Origin: Cognatilysobacter xinjiangensis
GTDB taxonomy: Bacteria > Pseudomonadota > Gammaproteobacteria > Xanthomonadales > Xanthomonadaceae
DNA length: 64,000 bases
Reading direction: 5' to 3'
NCBI RefSeq assembly: GCF_014651995.1
Contig: NZ_BMXY01000001.1
Coordinates: forward strand, 620,001-684,000
In this document: positions 16,978-25,077 of the stretch, piece by piece
Layout: each line of letters starts with the position of its first letter
Numbering within the stretch: position 1 is the first letter of the stretch
Program-made: the position numbers and the translations under genes
Notes under the pieces: generated by a model
What the model saw: only the letters and a program-made list of their open reading frames with translations
What the model was told of the DNA's origin: nothing
Databases searched by the model: none

Positions 16978-18641
16978 GCGGGGCCCCGCGCCCGGCAGGG
17001 CTCTACGAGATCGCGCTCGTGGCGACGGGCCGTCGTGTCCACGTCGAAGAGGCCCAGGACCGTGGGAAACAGACTGTCGTGGCTGGTCGGCTGCGCGGCT
17101 CGCGAGCGCAGGCAGCCGACGTCGAGGTGGGTCTGCGCGGCGAACCCGCTCGAGAACCACATGACCATCGGGACGCCGGTCTGCTGGCGCGGCGCGATCG
17201 AGTAGGGCATGCCGTGCAGGTACATGCCGCGCTCGCCCAGCGATTCGCCGTGGTCGGACACGTAGACCAGTGCCGGATCGTAGTGTTCGAGCGCCGCGAG
17301 GCGCGCGATCAGCCCGGCCAGCACGTGATCGGTATAGAGGACCGCGTTGTCGTAGGCGTTGACGATCTCGTCCTGCGAGCAGTGGCCGAGTTCCGCATCG
17401 TGGCAGGCAGGGCGGAAACGTTCGAACGCCGGCGGGTAACGCTGGAAATAGCTGGGGCCGTGATTGCCCAGCATGTGCAGGACGATCACCCTGTCGCGCG
17501 CGCCGGGCGCGGCGGCGGCTGGAACCGCGCGCTGCAGGATCTCGTCGTAGCAGCGCAGGCCGTTGCAGAGTGCCGGGTCGCTCGACGGGGCGATCATGTC
17601 CAGCGCAAGGCCGCGGCAGACGCCCTTGCAGCCGCTCTGGTTGTCGTGCCATGCGACGTCGACGCCGACGCGCTGCAGTACGTGCAGGAACGACTCGTGC
17701 GCGCGTATCCGGCTCTCGTCGTAGTCGGCGCGACCGAACGGCGAGAACATGCAGGGCAGGGACACCTCCGTGCTTGTGCCGCAGGCGCTCACATGCGGGA
17801 AATTGATTACGCCGGCAGCCGCGAGCTCCGGCGTGGTATTGCGCCGATAGCCATCCATGCCCCAGTTCTCGGCACGCACGGTTTCGCCGACGACAAGCAC
17901 CAGCAGTCGCGGCCGACGCGCGGCAGCGGAGGGGGCGCGCCGTGCGTCCTCGGCGACCGGAAGCAGCGGCGCCTGCGCGCGGTCGTCGCCCGACAGCGCC
18001 ATCCGCGCGATGCCGTACAGGTAGTTGCCGGGCGTCACCAGGTATCGTACTTCGCGGTGGTTGCGCAGCAGCGACGACAGGTCCTTGAACGACAGCGCCG
18101 CGCCGGCCATCACCAGGCTCCACATCGCGACGAGGAACAGGCCGCGTACCGCGGCTGCGCGCAGGAATGGGCGAGCGGCGAGCCTGGTCCGCTGCACCAG
18201 CGCAGCGGGCAGGACGCCGTAGATCAGCAGGTGCATCACGAGCGCAGGCGTCATCAGTTCGCGCGACTCCGCCCAGTCCGTGTGCGCAATGTTGCGCAGC
18301 ATGTCGCCGTCGAGGTAAACGCCGTAGGCGCTCATGTAATGGGCGGCGAGCGCGCTGCCCATCACGAGTACGCCCAGTAACTGCCGCGCCCACGCGCGCG
18401 CGAGCAGCAGCCCGAGCAGCAGCCCGTGCAGCCCGACGAGCAGCACCAGCAGCGCGCCCATCAGAGGGACCTGCCCTCCACTGGCCACCCAGGCCGCTTT
18501 CCAGAAGGCGCCGTTGGCGGTCAGGCCGAAATAGAGGCTGCCCAGCAGCGCCAGCGTCTCGACCGTGATCACGGGGCGCCAGTTCGCGACGGCGTCGCGC
18601 ATGCGCGGCCATACGGGCGAGCCCATCGAAACGGTGCTCAT
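16974..18641 (-). CDS. eptA: Lipid A phosphoethanolamine transferase (EptA/MCR family)
   Basis: This inner-membrane enzyme with a periplasmic catalytic domain moves phosphoethanolamine from phosphatidylethanolamine to lipid A phosphates, lowering negative charge and binding of cationic peptides such as colistin. The 555-residue protein has about five membrane helices (residues 25-180), then the sulfatase-fold domain: VVGETVRAENW (metal Glu), SACGTSTEVSLPCMFS (nucleophile Thr near 289), HMLGNHGPSYFQRYP (His) and SDHGESLGE (Asp/His). Paired cysteines match the disulfides of the family. It overlaps pap2 upstream and dgkA downstream by 4 nt each. Control by the adjacent two-component system, as PmrAB does elsewhere, is inferred. 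Confidence 0.92.
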   Translation of the reverse strand: MSTVSMGSPVWPRMRDAVANWRPVITVETLALLGSLYFGLTANGAFWKAAWVASGGQVPLMGALLVLLVGLHGLLLGLLLARAWARQLLGVLVMGSALAAHYMSAYGVYLDGDMLRNIAHTDWAESRELMTPALVMHLLIYGVLPAALVQRTRLAARPFLRAAAVRGLFLVAMWSLVMAGAALSFKDLSSLLRNHREVRYLVTPGNYLYGIARMALSGDDRAQAPLLPVAEDARRAPSAAARRPRLLVLVVGETVRAENWGMDGYRRNTTPELAAAGVINFPHVSACGTSTEVSLPCMFSPFGRADYDESRIRAHESFLHVLQRVGVDVAWHDNQSGCKGVCRGLALDMIAPSSDPALCNGLRCYDEILQRAVPAAAAPGARDRVIVLHMLGNHGPSYFQRYPPAFERFRPACHDAELGHCSQDEIVNAYDNAVLYTDHVLAGLIARLAALEHYDPALVYVSDHGESLGERGMYLHGMPYSIAPRQQTGVPMVMWFSSGFAAQTHLDVGCLRSRAAQPTSHDSLFPTVLGLFDVDTTARRHERDLVEPCRARGPA

Positions 18642-19291
18642 GTTCCGCGCCCGATGGCACGCGGCCGCAGCATCATCGTGTAGAGCCCGAGCGCGACCGT
18701 CCAGCAGATCGTCGCGGCGACGACGTCGTGCGACATGAAGTGCGCGCCGCGAAGCTGCTGGTCGACGCCGAAGAGCAGCCCCAGCGCGACGCCGATGGCG
18801 AGGCCATGCCATCGCCACGCGGGTCGGACCACCAGCAGCATGAAATACAGCGCGAGCCACGCGTAACCGGCGCTCGCATGACCCGCGGGGAAGCAATGCC
18901 CCGCCCGGCGATAGCCGTCGCCGCCGTAGCGCGCGAGGTCCCAGGGGCAGGGGCGCGGGCTGAAGGACTTCAGCGCTGCGACGACGCCCGTGGATGCGGC
19001 GACCGACGCAACGAGGTACGCGAGCGGGCGGCGCCAGCGCGGGCTCCGGCGCAGCATCGCCACCAGCAGTGCCGCGGCCGCGCATAGCCATGCCAGCACG
19101 GAGGCGTCGTGGCCGCGTGCGTGCAGCAGGGCATTCGTGAGCCAGTGGTTTCTCAGCGCCCAGCGCCCGCCCTCCCAGGCGTACAGGCGGTCGGCGATCC
19201 AGAAGTCGCCGCCCGCGCCGACGAGCCACAGGCAAAGCGCGAGCGAGACCGCGAAGGGAAGCCAGAAAAGGCGCGTAACGTTGGGCTGCAT
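18638..19291 (-). CDS. PAP2-family membrane phosphatase
   Basis: This 217-residue integral-membrane phosphatase has the three motifs of the PAP2 superfamily: KSFSPRPCPWDL (motif 1), CFPAGHASAGYAW (motif 2; PAGH in place of PSGH) and RGAHFMSHDVVAA (motif 3 with catalytic His and Asp). Six or so membrane helices surround them. The ATG at 19291 (MQPNVTRLFW) is used; a longer upstream reading is open but not family-like. It is the first gene of pap2-eptA-dgkA and probably acts on a lipid phosphate such as phosphatidic acid, undecaprenyl pyrophosphate or lipid A phosphate. A PAP2 gene also follows mobile mcr-1. Confidence 0.88.
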   Translation of the reverse strand: MQPNVTRLFWLPFAVSLALCLWLVGAGGDFWIADRLYAWEGGRWALRNHWLTNALLHARGHDASVLAWLCAAAALLVAMLRRSPRWRRPLAYLVASVAASTGVVAALKSFSPRPCPWDLARYGGDGYRRAGHCFPAGHASAGYAWLALYFMLLVVRPAWRWHGLAIGVALGLLFGVDQQLRGAHFMSHDVVAATICWTVALGLYTMMLRPRAIGRGT

Positions 19292-19337
19292 GCCTGCCGC
19301 TGCCAGCTGCGTGGACGCGCAGGCTGACGGCGCCGAC

Positions 19338-19377
19338 GTCGGAACGTCGTTGCACAAATGTCGGAAGAATGTCGGAA
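19338..19377. promoter_or_regulatory. Three GTCGGAA direct repeats, candidate response-regulator boxes
   Basis: GTCGGAA occurs at 19338-19344, 19360-19366 and 19371-19377. The last two are in the longer ATGTCGGAA form. The intervals are 22 and 11 bp, two and one helical turns, the spacing at which OmpR-family dimers bind direct repeats. The site lies between divergent pap2-eptA-dgkA and the regulator/kinase genes. A -10-like CATACT at 19412-19417 fits a promoter for the regulator. Confidence 0.55.
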
Positions 19378-19452
19378 CCGGCGCATGCCGCCGCCCGCAT
19401 GCGCCGGCGTTCATACTCGACCGGTGCGCGAACGCCACGGGACACGACGCCG

Positions 19453-20148
19453 ATGCGATTGCTGGTCATCGAAGACAACATCAACCTGGTCGGCAACATC
19501 GCCGCCTACCTCGAAGCGCGCGATCACGTGCTCGATGCGGCGCCCGACGGCATCACCGGCCTGCATCTCGCGCTGACGCACGAGTACGACGCGCTGATCG
19601 TGGACTGGATGCTGCCGCGCATGGACGGACCCGACCTGATCCGCAGGCTTCGCGAAGAGGGCCGCAGCGACGTGCCCGTGATCATGCTGACTGCGCGCGA
19701 CGAACTGCCCGACAAGATCGCCGGTTTCCGCGCCGGTGCGGACGACTACCTGACCAAGCCGTTCGACCTCCCGGAACTGGAAATCCGCCTCGAGGCGCTG
19801 CTGCTGCGCAGCCGCGGCCGATCGCGCAGCACGGCTCTGGAAGTGGAGGATCTGCGGCTGGATCTCGCGACGCTCGAGGCGACGCGAGGCGGTGAGCCCG
19901 TGCATCTGTTCCCGGCGGGACGCCGGCTGCTCGAAGTGCTCATGCGCGCGAGCCCGGCCGTCGTCACCCGGCAGCAGCTCGAATCCGCCCTGTGGGGCGA
20001 CGATCCGCCCGACGGCGACATGCTGCGTTCCCACATATACGAGCTGCGCCGCGCGGTCGACGGGGGCGCCGCGGTCAAGCTGATCCAGACGGTTCCGCGC
20101 GTGGGCTACCGCCTGGGCAGGGCGCGCGCGACGGGCGGCGACGCATGA
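19453..20148 (+). CDS. OmpR/PhoB-family response regulator (PmrA-like)
   Basis: This 231-residue two-component regulator has a receiver domain at about residues 1-115: acidic pair E7-D8, phospho-acceptor Asp51 in LIVDWMLPRMDG, Thr in IMLTARDE and Lys in LTKPF. A winged-helix domain follows (about 130-225, ending in RSHIYELRRAVDGG and IQTVPRVGYRL). The start ATG 19453 begins MRLLVIEDN directly. Its stop overlaps the kinase ATG (ATGA). Divergence from pap2-eptA-dgkA suggests it switches lipid A modification, like PmrA, perhaps through the repeats at 19338-19377 and with autoregulation. Confidence 0.93.
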   Translation: MRLLVIEDNINLVGNIAAYLEARDHVLDAAPDGITGLHLALTHEYDALIVDWMLPRMDGPDLIRRLREEGRSDVPVIMLTARDELPDKIAGFRAGADDYLTKPFDLPELEIRLEALLLRSRGRSRSTALEVEDLRLDLATLEATRGGEPVHLFPAGRRLLEVLMRASPAVVTRQQLESALWGDDPPDGDMLRSHIYELRRAVDGGAAVKLIQTVPRVGYRLGRARATGGDA

Positions 20149-21425
20149 GGGCGCTCGGCCGCGGCAGCCTGCGCCGCCGCATCACGATCTGGCTGCTGGT
20201 GTACGCGGCGGCACTGACGCTGGCGGTGGTCGCGCAGGGCACGGTGGTCATCGAGTACGTCGAGCGCATCGTCTGGCGGTCGCTGCTCACCGTCGAGCTC
20301 GACCACTTCGTCGAACGACACAGGCTGGAGCCCGGCTATCGCGTGGCCGGGACGCCGGGGCTGCGCGTCTATGCGAGTACCGATGCCCGCGATGCCGCTG
20401 CAATGCCGGAAGTGCTTCGGGGCCTCGACGAAGGCCTGCACGACGACCTGCGCGTTGGCGACACCGAAGTCGTCGCGCTGGTCCGCGACTACGGCGGCGA
20501 ACGCTATACGCTGGCGATGGACATCGAGCAGTTCTCGCGCGAGGAATCCCGCTTCGAACTGCTGACGCTGGCGGCCGCGCTCGCCATGTTGCTGCTGGTG
20601 AGCCTGTCGGCCGCGCTGGGCGTGAGTTACCTGCTGCGACCGCTGAGCCAGCTGGCCGGACGGATCGGGGCGCTGCAGCCGGCGCGGGGCGCGGCGGAGA
20701 TCACGCTTGAACGCGGCGCCGGCTCCGAGCTGACGGTGATTGCCGACGCGTTCAACGACTTCCTGCGGCGCAACAGGCAATTCGTCGAGCGCGAAACCAC
20801 GTTCGTGAACACCGCCAGCCATGAGCTGCGAACGCCGATCGCGGTCATCAATGGTGCCGCCGAGCTGGGACTGCAGCCCGGCGCGGACCCCGCCTCGATG
20901 CGCGAGCAGCTCGAGCGCATCCGCCGCAGCGCGCGCGAGATGGACCACCTCGTCACCCTGCTGCTCGCGCTCGCGAAGGATCCGGCGAAGCTCGCTCGCA
21001 GCAACGAACCGTTGGCCCTGCACGTGCTTCTTCCGCAGGTGGTCGAGGACCATCGGCACCTCACGGTGGGCAAGTCGCTGCAGCTGAACCTCGAGCCGCT
21101 GCCCGAATGCGAGATCCACGCGCCACCAGGCATAGTGCGTGCGGCGATCGGCAACCTCCTGCGCAATGCGATCGAGAACAGCGACCAGGGCGTGATCGAC
21201 ATCGCCCTCGACCGGAGTGGCACGGTCACGATCCGCGACCCGGGGCATGGCCTCAGCCCCGAGCAGATCAGTGCGATCTACCTGCGCATGGCGCGTGGCG
21301 GCGGCGAATCCGGAATCGGGCTCGACCTGATCGCACGGCTCTGCGACCACTTCGGCTGGCGCCTGTCGTTGCAGTCCGATGCAGGGCGCGGCACGACCGC
21401 GGTACTGCAGCTGGGTGCGGGCTGA
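20145..21425 (+). CDS. Membrane sensor histidine kinase (PmrB-like)
   Basis: This 426-residue kinase is paired with the preceding regulator. Membrane helices lie at about residues 13-35 and 140-163, enclosing a periplasmic sensor of roughly 105 residues with no domain I can name. A HAMP-like linker follows. The H box FVNTASHELRTPIAVING places the phospho-acceptor at His226. The N box is IGNLLRNAIENSD, and later boxes are IRDPGHGLSPEQ and ESGIGLDLIARLCDHFG; the ATP-binding domain is compact but complete. What it senses (cationic peptides, metals, pH) cannot be told from the sequence. Confidence 0.92.
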   Translation: MRALGRGSLRRRITIWLLVYAAALTLAVVAQGTVVIEYVERIVWRSLLTVELDHFVERHRLEPGYRVAGTPGLRVYASTDARDAAAMPEVLRGLDEGLHDDLRVGDTEVVALVRDYGGERYTLAMDIEQFSREESRFELLTLAAALAMLLLVSLSAALGVSYLLRPLSQLAGRIGALQPARGAAEITLERGAGSELTVIADAFNDFLRRNRQFVERETTFVNTASHELRTPIAVINGAAELGLQPGADPASMREQLERIRRSAREMDHLVTLLLALAKDPAKLARSNEPLALHVLLPQVVEDHRHLTVGKSLQLNLEPLPECEIHAPPGIVRAAIGNLLRNAIENSDQGVIDIALDRSGTVTIRDPGHGLSPEQISAIYLRMARGGGESGIGLDLIARLCDHFGWRLSLQSDAGRGTTAVLQLGAG

Positions 21426-21572
21426 CGGGCATTCGACGGCTGCGCATCCGCGGGTTGGACGACGCGCTGACGGTGTGACGCCGTGTCATTGGTCCGGCGC
21501 TGACGCGGCAACGGGCGGATGTTGTACGTGCAATTCGATGCCGCACATTGCCCGGCTCGCCGCGGCCGATAT

Positions 21573-21953
21573 TCAGTGCGTGCGCGGAACGAACGCGAAC
21601 AGCGCCACGACGCACGTCACCAGCGCCACGCTGAGCTTGTCGACGGGTGCCACCTGCGAGGCCTGCCCGAGCTGCAACGTTCGGGAATGGCAGACCCAGG
21701 AGGCGCCCGTGGCCAGCGCGGACAACGAGAGGAAGGCAGTGGTGCGCAGCGGCAGCGGCAGCGGCAGCGTGCGTGGGTCGGTCCACCTGCCCGAACCGAT
21801 CACCAGCGCGTCAGCAGCACGGCGATCAGCAGCGTGCGGAACAGCGTCGCGAAATCAGGGTCGACACCCTGCGCCCACCTTCGCGAACATCGCCGTCATC
21901 GCGGCGAAGGCGGCCGACAGCACTGCCCACAGCAGCCGGTTCGATGCGGCCAT
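21573..21953 (-). pseudogene. Decayed EamA/DMT-type transporter (single five-helix domain)
   Basis: Three minus-strand frames together reproduce one small EamA-type protein. From ATG 21953 comes MAASNRLLWAVLSAAFAAM ending FAKVG, which soon runs into a stop. The next frame gives GVDPDFATLFRTLLIAVLLTRW and a stop. A third frame gives LSALATGASWVCHSRTLQLG then APVDKLSVALVT, before ending early as FVPRTH. So at least two frameshifts, near 21885 and 21803, and a lost C-terminus are present. A GCAGCG repeat (21746-21768) lies within. Intact relatives are about 140 residues. Loss of function is likely unless these are sequencing errors. The remaining gap 21426-21572 and 21954-22068 shows nothing else. 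Confidence 0.75.
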
Positions 21954-22068
21954 GCCGGATCCTCCGGAGGCGCTGATGGTGGCTGGCGGCGCTTGAGGGC
22001 GCGGGATACCTGCCTGTCGTCGGCCCATGCAGGACGCCGGCGGCGCCCTGCGACTGCGCAAAGAAAAA

Positions 22069-22090
22069 CCGCCCGGATTTCTCCGGGCGG
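22069..22090 (-). terminator. Terminator after the M3 peptidase gene
   Basis: CCGCCCGGA pairs with TCCGGGCGG around TTTC, 22 nt past the stop. On the minus strand the stem is followed by TTTTTCTTT. This is a classic intrinsic terminator. Confidence 0.9.
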
Positions 22091-22111
22091 CTTCTGATAC
22101 TACGCGGCGGG

Positions 22112-24340
22112 TTACTTCTTCGCGTTCGATGCCGGGGTCGCCGGCGTCGCATCCGCCGGCGCCTTGCTGTCGTCGGCCGGACCGTTGAGGCCGCGGCGCT
22201 CCAGCAGCGGCTCGATCCACGGATCGCGGCCTGTGTAGTTGCGGAACAGCACCATCGCGTCCTGGCTGCCGCCCTGCGACAGCAGCGTGTCGCGGAAATG
22301 GTCGCCGTTCTTGCGGGTCAGGCCGCCGTTCTGCTTGAACCACTCGACGCTGTCGGCGTCCAGCACTTCCGACCAGATGTAGGCGTAGTAGCCCGCCGCG
22401 TAGCCGCCCATGATGTGGCTGAAGTAGGGCGTCTTGTAGCGCGGCGGCACGGCATAGAAGTCGATGCCGTCCTTCGCGAGCGCGGCCGCCTCGAAGGGCA
22501 TCACGCCGGCGGCGTTGGGCACCTCGCTCGGCTTGATCTGGTGCCAGCGCTGGTCGAGCATCGCCGCGCCGAGGTACTCGGTGGTGGCGAAGCCCTGGCC
22601 GTACTTGCTGGCGGCCAGCACCTTGTCCAGCAGTTCCTTCGGCATCGGCGCGCCGGTCTGGTAGTGCTTGGCGTAGTTGGCCAGCACTTCCGGCCAGTCG
22701 GCCCACATCTCGTTCACCTGCGACGGGTACTCGACGAAGTCGCGCGGCACGCTGGTGCCCGAGAAATACGGGTACTTCACGTTCGAGAACATGCCGTGCA
22801 GTGCGTGGCCGAACTCGTGGAACGCGGTGGTGACCTCGTCCCAGGTGAGCAGCGTGGGCTGGCCGGCCGGCGGCTTCGGGATGTTCAGGTGGTTCGCGAC
22901 CACCGGCAGGTTGCCGGTCAACGCCGACTGGTCGACGTAGGAGTTCATCCACGCGCCGCCACGCTTGGACGGCCGTGCGTACATGTCGGCGATGAAGATG
23001 GCGAGCTGCTTGCCGTCGCGGTCCATGACGTCGTAGACGCGGACGTCCGGGTTGTAGACGGGCAGGTCCTTGCGCTCCTTGAACGACAGGCCGTAGAGCT
23101 TGTTGGCGGCGAAGAAGACGCCGTTCTCCATGACGTTGTCGAGCTCGAGGTAGGGCTTGAGCTGCGACTCGTCGAAGTTGAACTTCGCCTGGCGCACCTT
23201 CTCGGCGTAATAGGCCCAGTCCCACGGCTCGAGCTTGAAGGTGGGCTGGCCCTTGGCCTTCTGCTCGGCGTCGATCATGGCCTGCAGGTCCGCGGCCTCG
23301 CGCCTGGCGTTGGCGACGGCGGCCGGCGCGAGCTTGCCGAGCATCGCGTTGACGGCTTCCGGCGTCTTCGCGGTCTGGTCCTCGAGGCCGTAGGCCGCGT
23401 AGGTCGGGTAGCCGAGCAGGTTGGCCTTCTCGGCGCGCAGCTTGGTGACCTGAGCCACCAGGCCGGTGTTGTCGTACTTGCCGCCGCGGCTGCCGCGCGA
23501 GACCGACGCCTTGTAGATGCGCTCGCGCAGGGCGCGGTCCTCGAGGTAGGTCAGCGGCGGCTGGCCGGTGGTGTTCATCAGCGCGATGACGTACTTGCCG
23601 GACAGGCCCTTGGCCTTGGCGGCGCTCTCGGCCGCGGCGATCTGGTCGTCCGGCAGGCCCTTGAGCTGGTCGCGGCTGTCGACGACGATCGCGAGATCGT
23701 TGCGCTCGGCCAGCACGTTCTGGTCGAACTGCGAGCCCAGCTTGGCCATCTCGCCGTTGATCGCCTTCAGGCGCGCCTTCTGCGCGTCGTCGAGCTTGGC
23801 GCCGGCGCGCACGAAGTCCTGGTGGTACTTCTCGACCAGGCGCAGGCCCTCGGCGTCGAGGCCCAGCGACTGGCGCTTGTCGTAAAGCGACTCGATGCGC
23901 GCGAACAGCTTCGGGTTCAGCGAGATCGCGTCGTAGTGCGCCGCGAACCTGGGCGAGTATTCCGTATCGAGCGCGTTGCGCGCGTCGTTGGTGTCGGCGC
24001 CGAGCAGGCTGTAGAAGACGGTCTGCGCGCGGCGCAGTACCTGGCCGCTCTTCTCCATCGCGAGGATGGTGTTGTCGAAGGTCGGCTGCTGCGGGTTGTT
24101 CGCGATCGCCTCGATTTCCTTGAGGTGGTCCGCCATGCCGCGGTCGAACGCGGGGCCGAAATCGGTGTCCTTGATCTTGTCGAACTGCGGGTAGTGCAGC
24201 GGCAGCGGGCTTTCAGCGAAGAAGGGGTTCATGGCGGCCTTGGACGTGGCGGCCTTCGCCGGCGCGGCGGCCTCCGAGACCGCCGGGGCGACGGTGGTGG
24301 CCAGGGCCAGCGAGAGCGCGAGGGCGAGAGGATGCTTCAT
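22112..24340 (-). CDS. dcp: Exported M3-family zinc oligopeptidase (dipeptidyl carboxypeptidase-like)
   Basis: This 742-residue thimet-type metallopeptidase has the zinc motif FHEFGHALHGMFS and the downstream Glu ligand region FVEYPSQVNEMW, typical of Dcp/PrlC. The late substrate-binding segment FSHIMGGYAAGYYAYIWSEVLDAD matches Dcp. A signal peptide (HPLALALSLALATTVAPAVSEAA) directs it to the periplasm, and the last 25 or so residues are a Pro/Ala/Asp/Lys tail. The ATG at 24340 is chosen for the signal sequence. It cleaves dipeptides from peptide C-termini by family knowledge. It is divergent from the CBS-domain gene; no operon partner is seen. Confidence 0.92.
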   Translation of the reverse strand: MKHPLALALSLALATTVAPAVSEAAAPAKAATSKAAMNPFFAESPLPLHYPQFDKIKDTDFGPAFDRGMADHLKEIEAIANNPQQPTFDNTILAMEKSGQVLRRAQTVFYSLLGADTNDARNALDTEYSPRFAAHYDAISLNPKLFARIESLYDKRQSLGLDAEGLRLVEKYHQDFVRAGAKLDDAQKARLKAINGEMAKLGSQFDQNVLAERNDLAIVVDSRDQLKGLPDDQIAAAESAAKAKGLSGKYVIALMNTTGQPPLTYLEDRALRERIYKASVSRGSRGGKYDNTGLVAQVTKLRAEKANLLGYPTYAAYGLEDQTAKTPEAVNAMLGKLAPAAVANARREAADLQAMIDAEQKAKGQPTFKLEPWDWAYYAEKVRQAKFNFDESQLKPYLELDNVMENGVFFAANKLYGLSFKERKDLPVYNPDVRVYDVMDRDGKQLAIFIADMYARPSKRGGAWMNSYVDQSALTGNLPVVANHLNIPKPPAGQPTLLTWDEVTTAFHEFGHALHGMFSNVKYPYFSGTSVPRDFVEYPSQVNEMWADWPEVLANYAKHYQTGAPMPKELLDKVLAASKYGQGFATTEYLGAAMLDQRWHQIKPSEVPNAAGVMPFEAAALAKDGIDFYAVPPRYKTPYFSHIMGGYAAGYYAYIWSEVLDADSVEWFKQNGGLTRKNGDHFRDTLLSQGGSQDAMVLFRNYTGRDPWIEPLLERRGLNGPADDSKAPADATPATPASNAKK

Positions 24341-24503
24341 GGAGGAGCCTCGACAGGGTGAACGCGCAGGGTACAAGACGGCCGCTCGACCGACCTATGA
24401 CGAAAGGCATATGCCCCGCGGGCGGCCGGTTTCACGGGCGCCGAACCGCGCTTCCCGCAGCGTTGCGGGCCTGGTTTTCCCGGATCGATACAGGAGCTAA
24501 CCG

Positions 24504-24926
24504 ATGGATATCCGCAGCGTCATGACCCCCGATCCCGCCGCCTGCCAGGCCGACAGCCCGGTCCGCGAGGTCGCGCGCCTCATGCTCGAGAACGACATCG
24601 GCCTGGTGCCGGTGATCGACGCCGCCGGGCGGCCGGTGGGTACGGTGACCGACCGCGACATCGCCCTGCGCGTCGTGGCCGAGGGCCGCGATCCGCAGCA
24701 GTGCACGGCACAGGACTGCATGACCAGCCCGGTGACGACGGTGAGCCTGGACACCAGCCTCGCCGACGCGATCGACCGCATGGAGGCGGGGCAGATCCGC
24801 CGGCTGCTGGTCGTCGACACCGAGGGCCGCCTGTGTGGCGTGGTGGCGCAGGCCGACGTCGCGCTGAGCGGGCGCGACCGCAAGACCGCCGAGCTGCTGC
24901 GCGGGGTGTCCGAGCCCAAGCACTGA
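24504..24926 (+). CDS. Tandem CBS-domain protein
   Basis: This 140-residue cytosolic protein is made of two CBS repeats: DIRSVMTPDPAACQAD ... GLVPVIDAAGRPVGTVTDRDIA and QDCMTSPVTTVSLDTS ... RRLLVVDTEGRLCGVVAQADVA. Pairs of CBS motifs bind adenine nucleotides or S-adenosyl-methionine and report energy state, but no effector domain is attached. The ATG at 24504 follows GGAG at good spacing. It has its own terminator and stands alone, so its partner is unknown. Such stand-alone proteins are common and often stress-linked. Confidence 0.85.
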   Translation: MDIRSVMTPDPAACQADSPVREVARLMLENDIGLVPVIDAAGRPVGTVTDRDIALRVVAEGRDPQQCTAQDCMTSPVTTVSLDTSLADAIDRMEAGQIRRLLVVDTEGRLCGVVAQADVALSGRDRKTAELLRGVSEPKH

Positions 24927-24961
24927 GCCGCTCGCGTATTTCGGCCGGCGTCATCGGCCGC

Positions 24962-24992
24962 GACATGCCGCCTGCGGGCGGCATGTCCTTTT
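24962..24992 (+). terminator. Terminator after the CBS-domain gene
   Basis: GACATGCCGCC pairs with GGCGGCATGTC (11 bp) around TGCG, followed by CTTTT. It begins 35 nt past the stop. Confidence 0.9.
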
Positions 24993-25077
24993 GCGCGCAG
25001 CGACCGCCGGCCTGACGACGGGCCGGCGGCGCGCTAGTCTCGGCGGGCGCTACTGCCGGCGCGATGGAGGCCTGCCG

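Noticed and set aside
21746..21768. Short GCAGCG tandem repeat, considered as a phase-variable tract
   Set aside because: It lies inside the decayed transporter and a six-base unit would not change frame; it encodes alternating Leu-Pro in the remnant.
22298..24361. 687-codon open frame on the plus strand opposite the M3 peptidase
   Set aside because: Product is a mirror of the peptidase codons (Val/Leu/Ala/Arg repeats) with no domain; the M3 gene is intact with a signal peptide and terminator.
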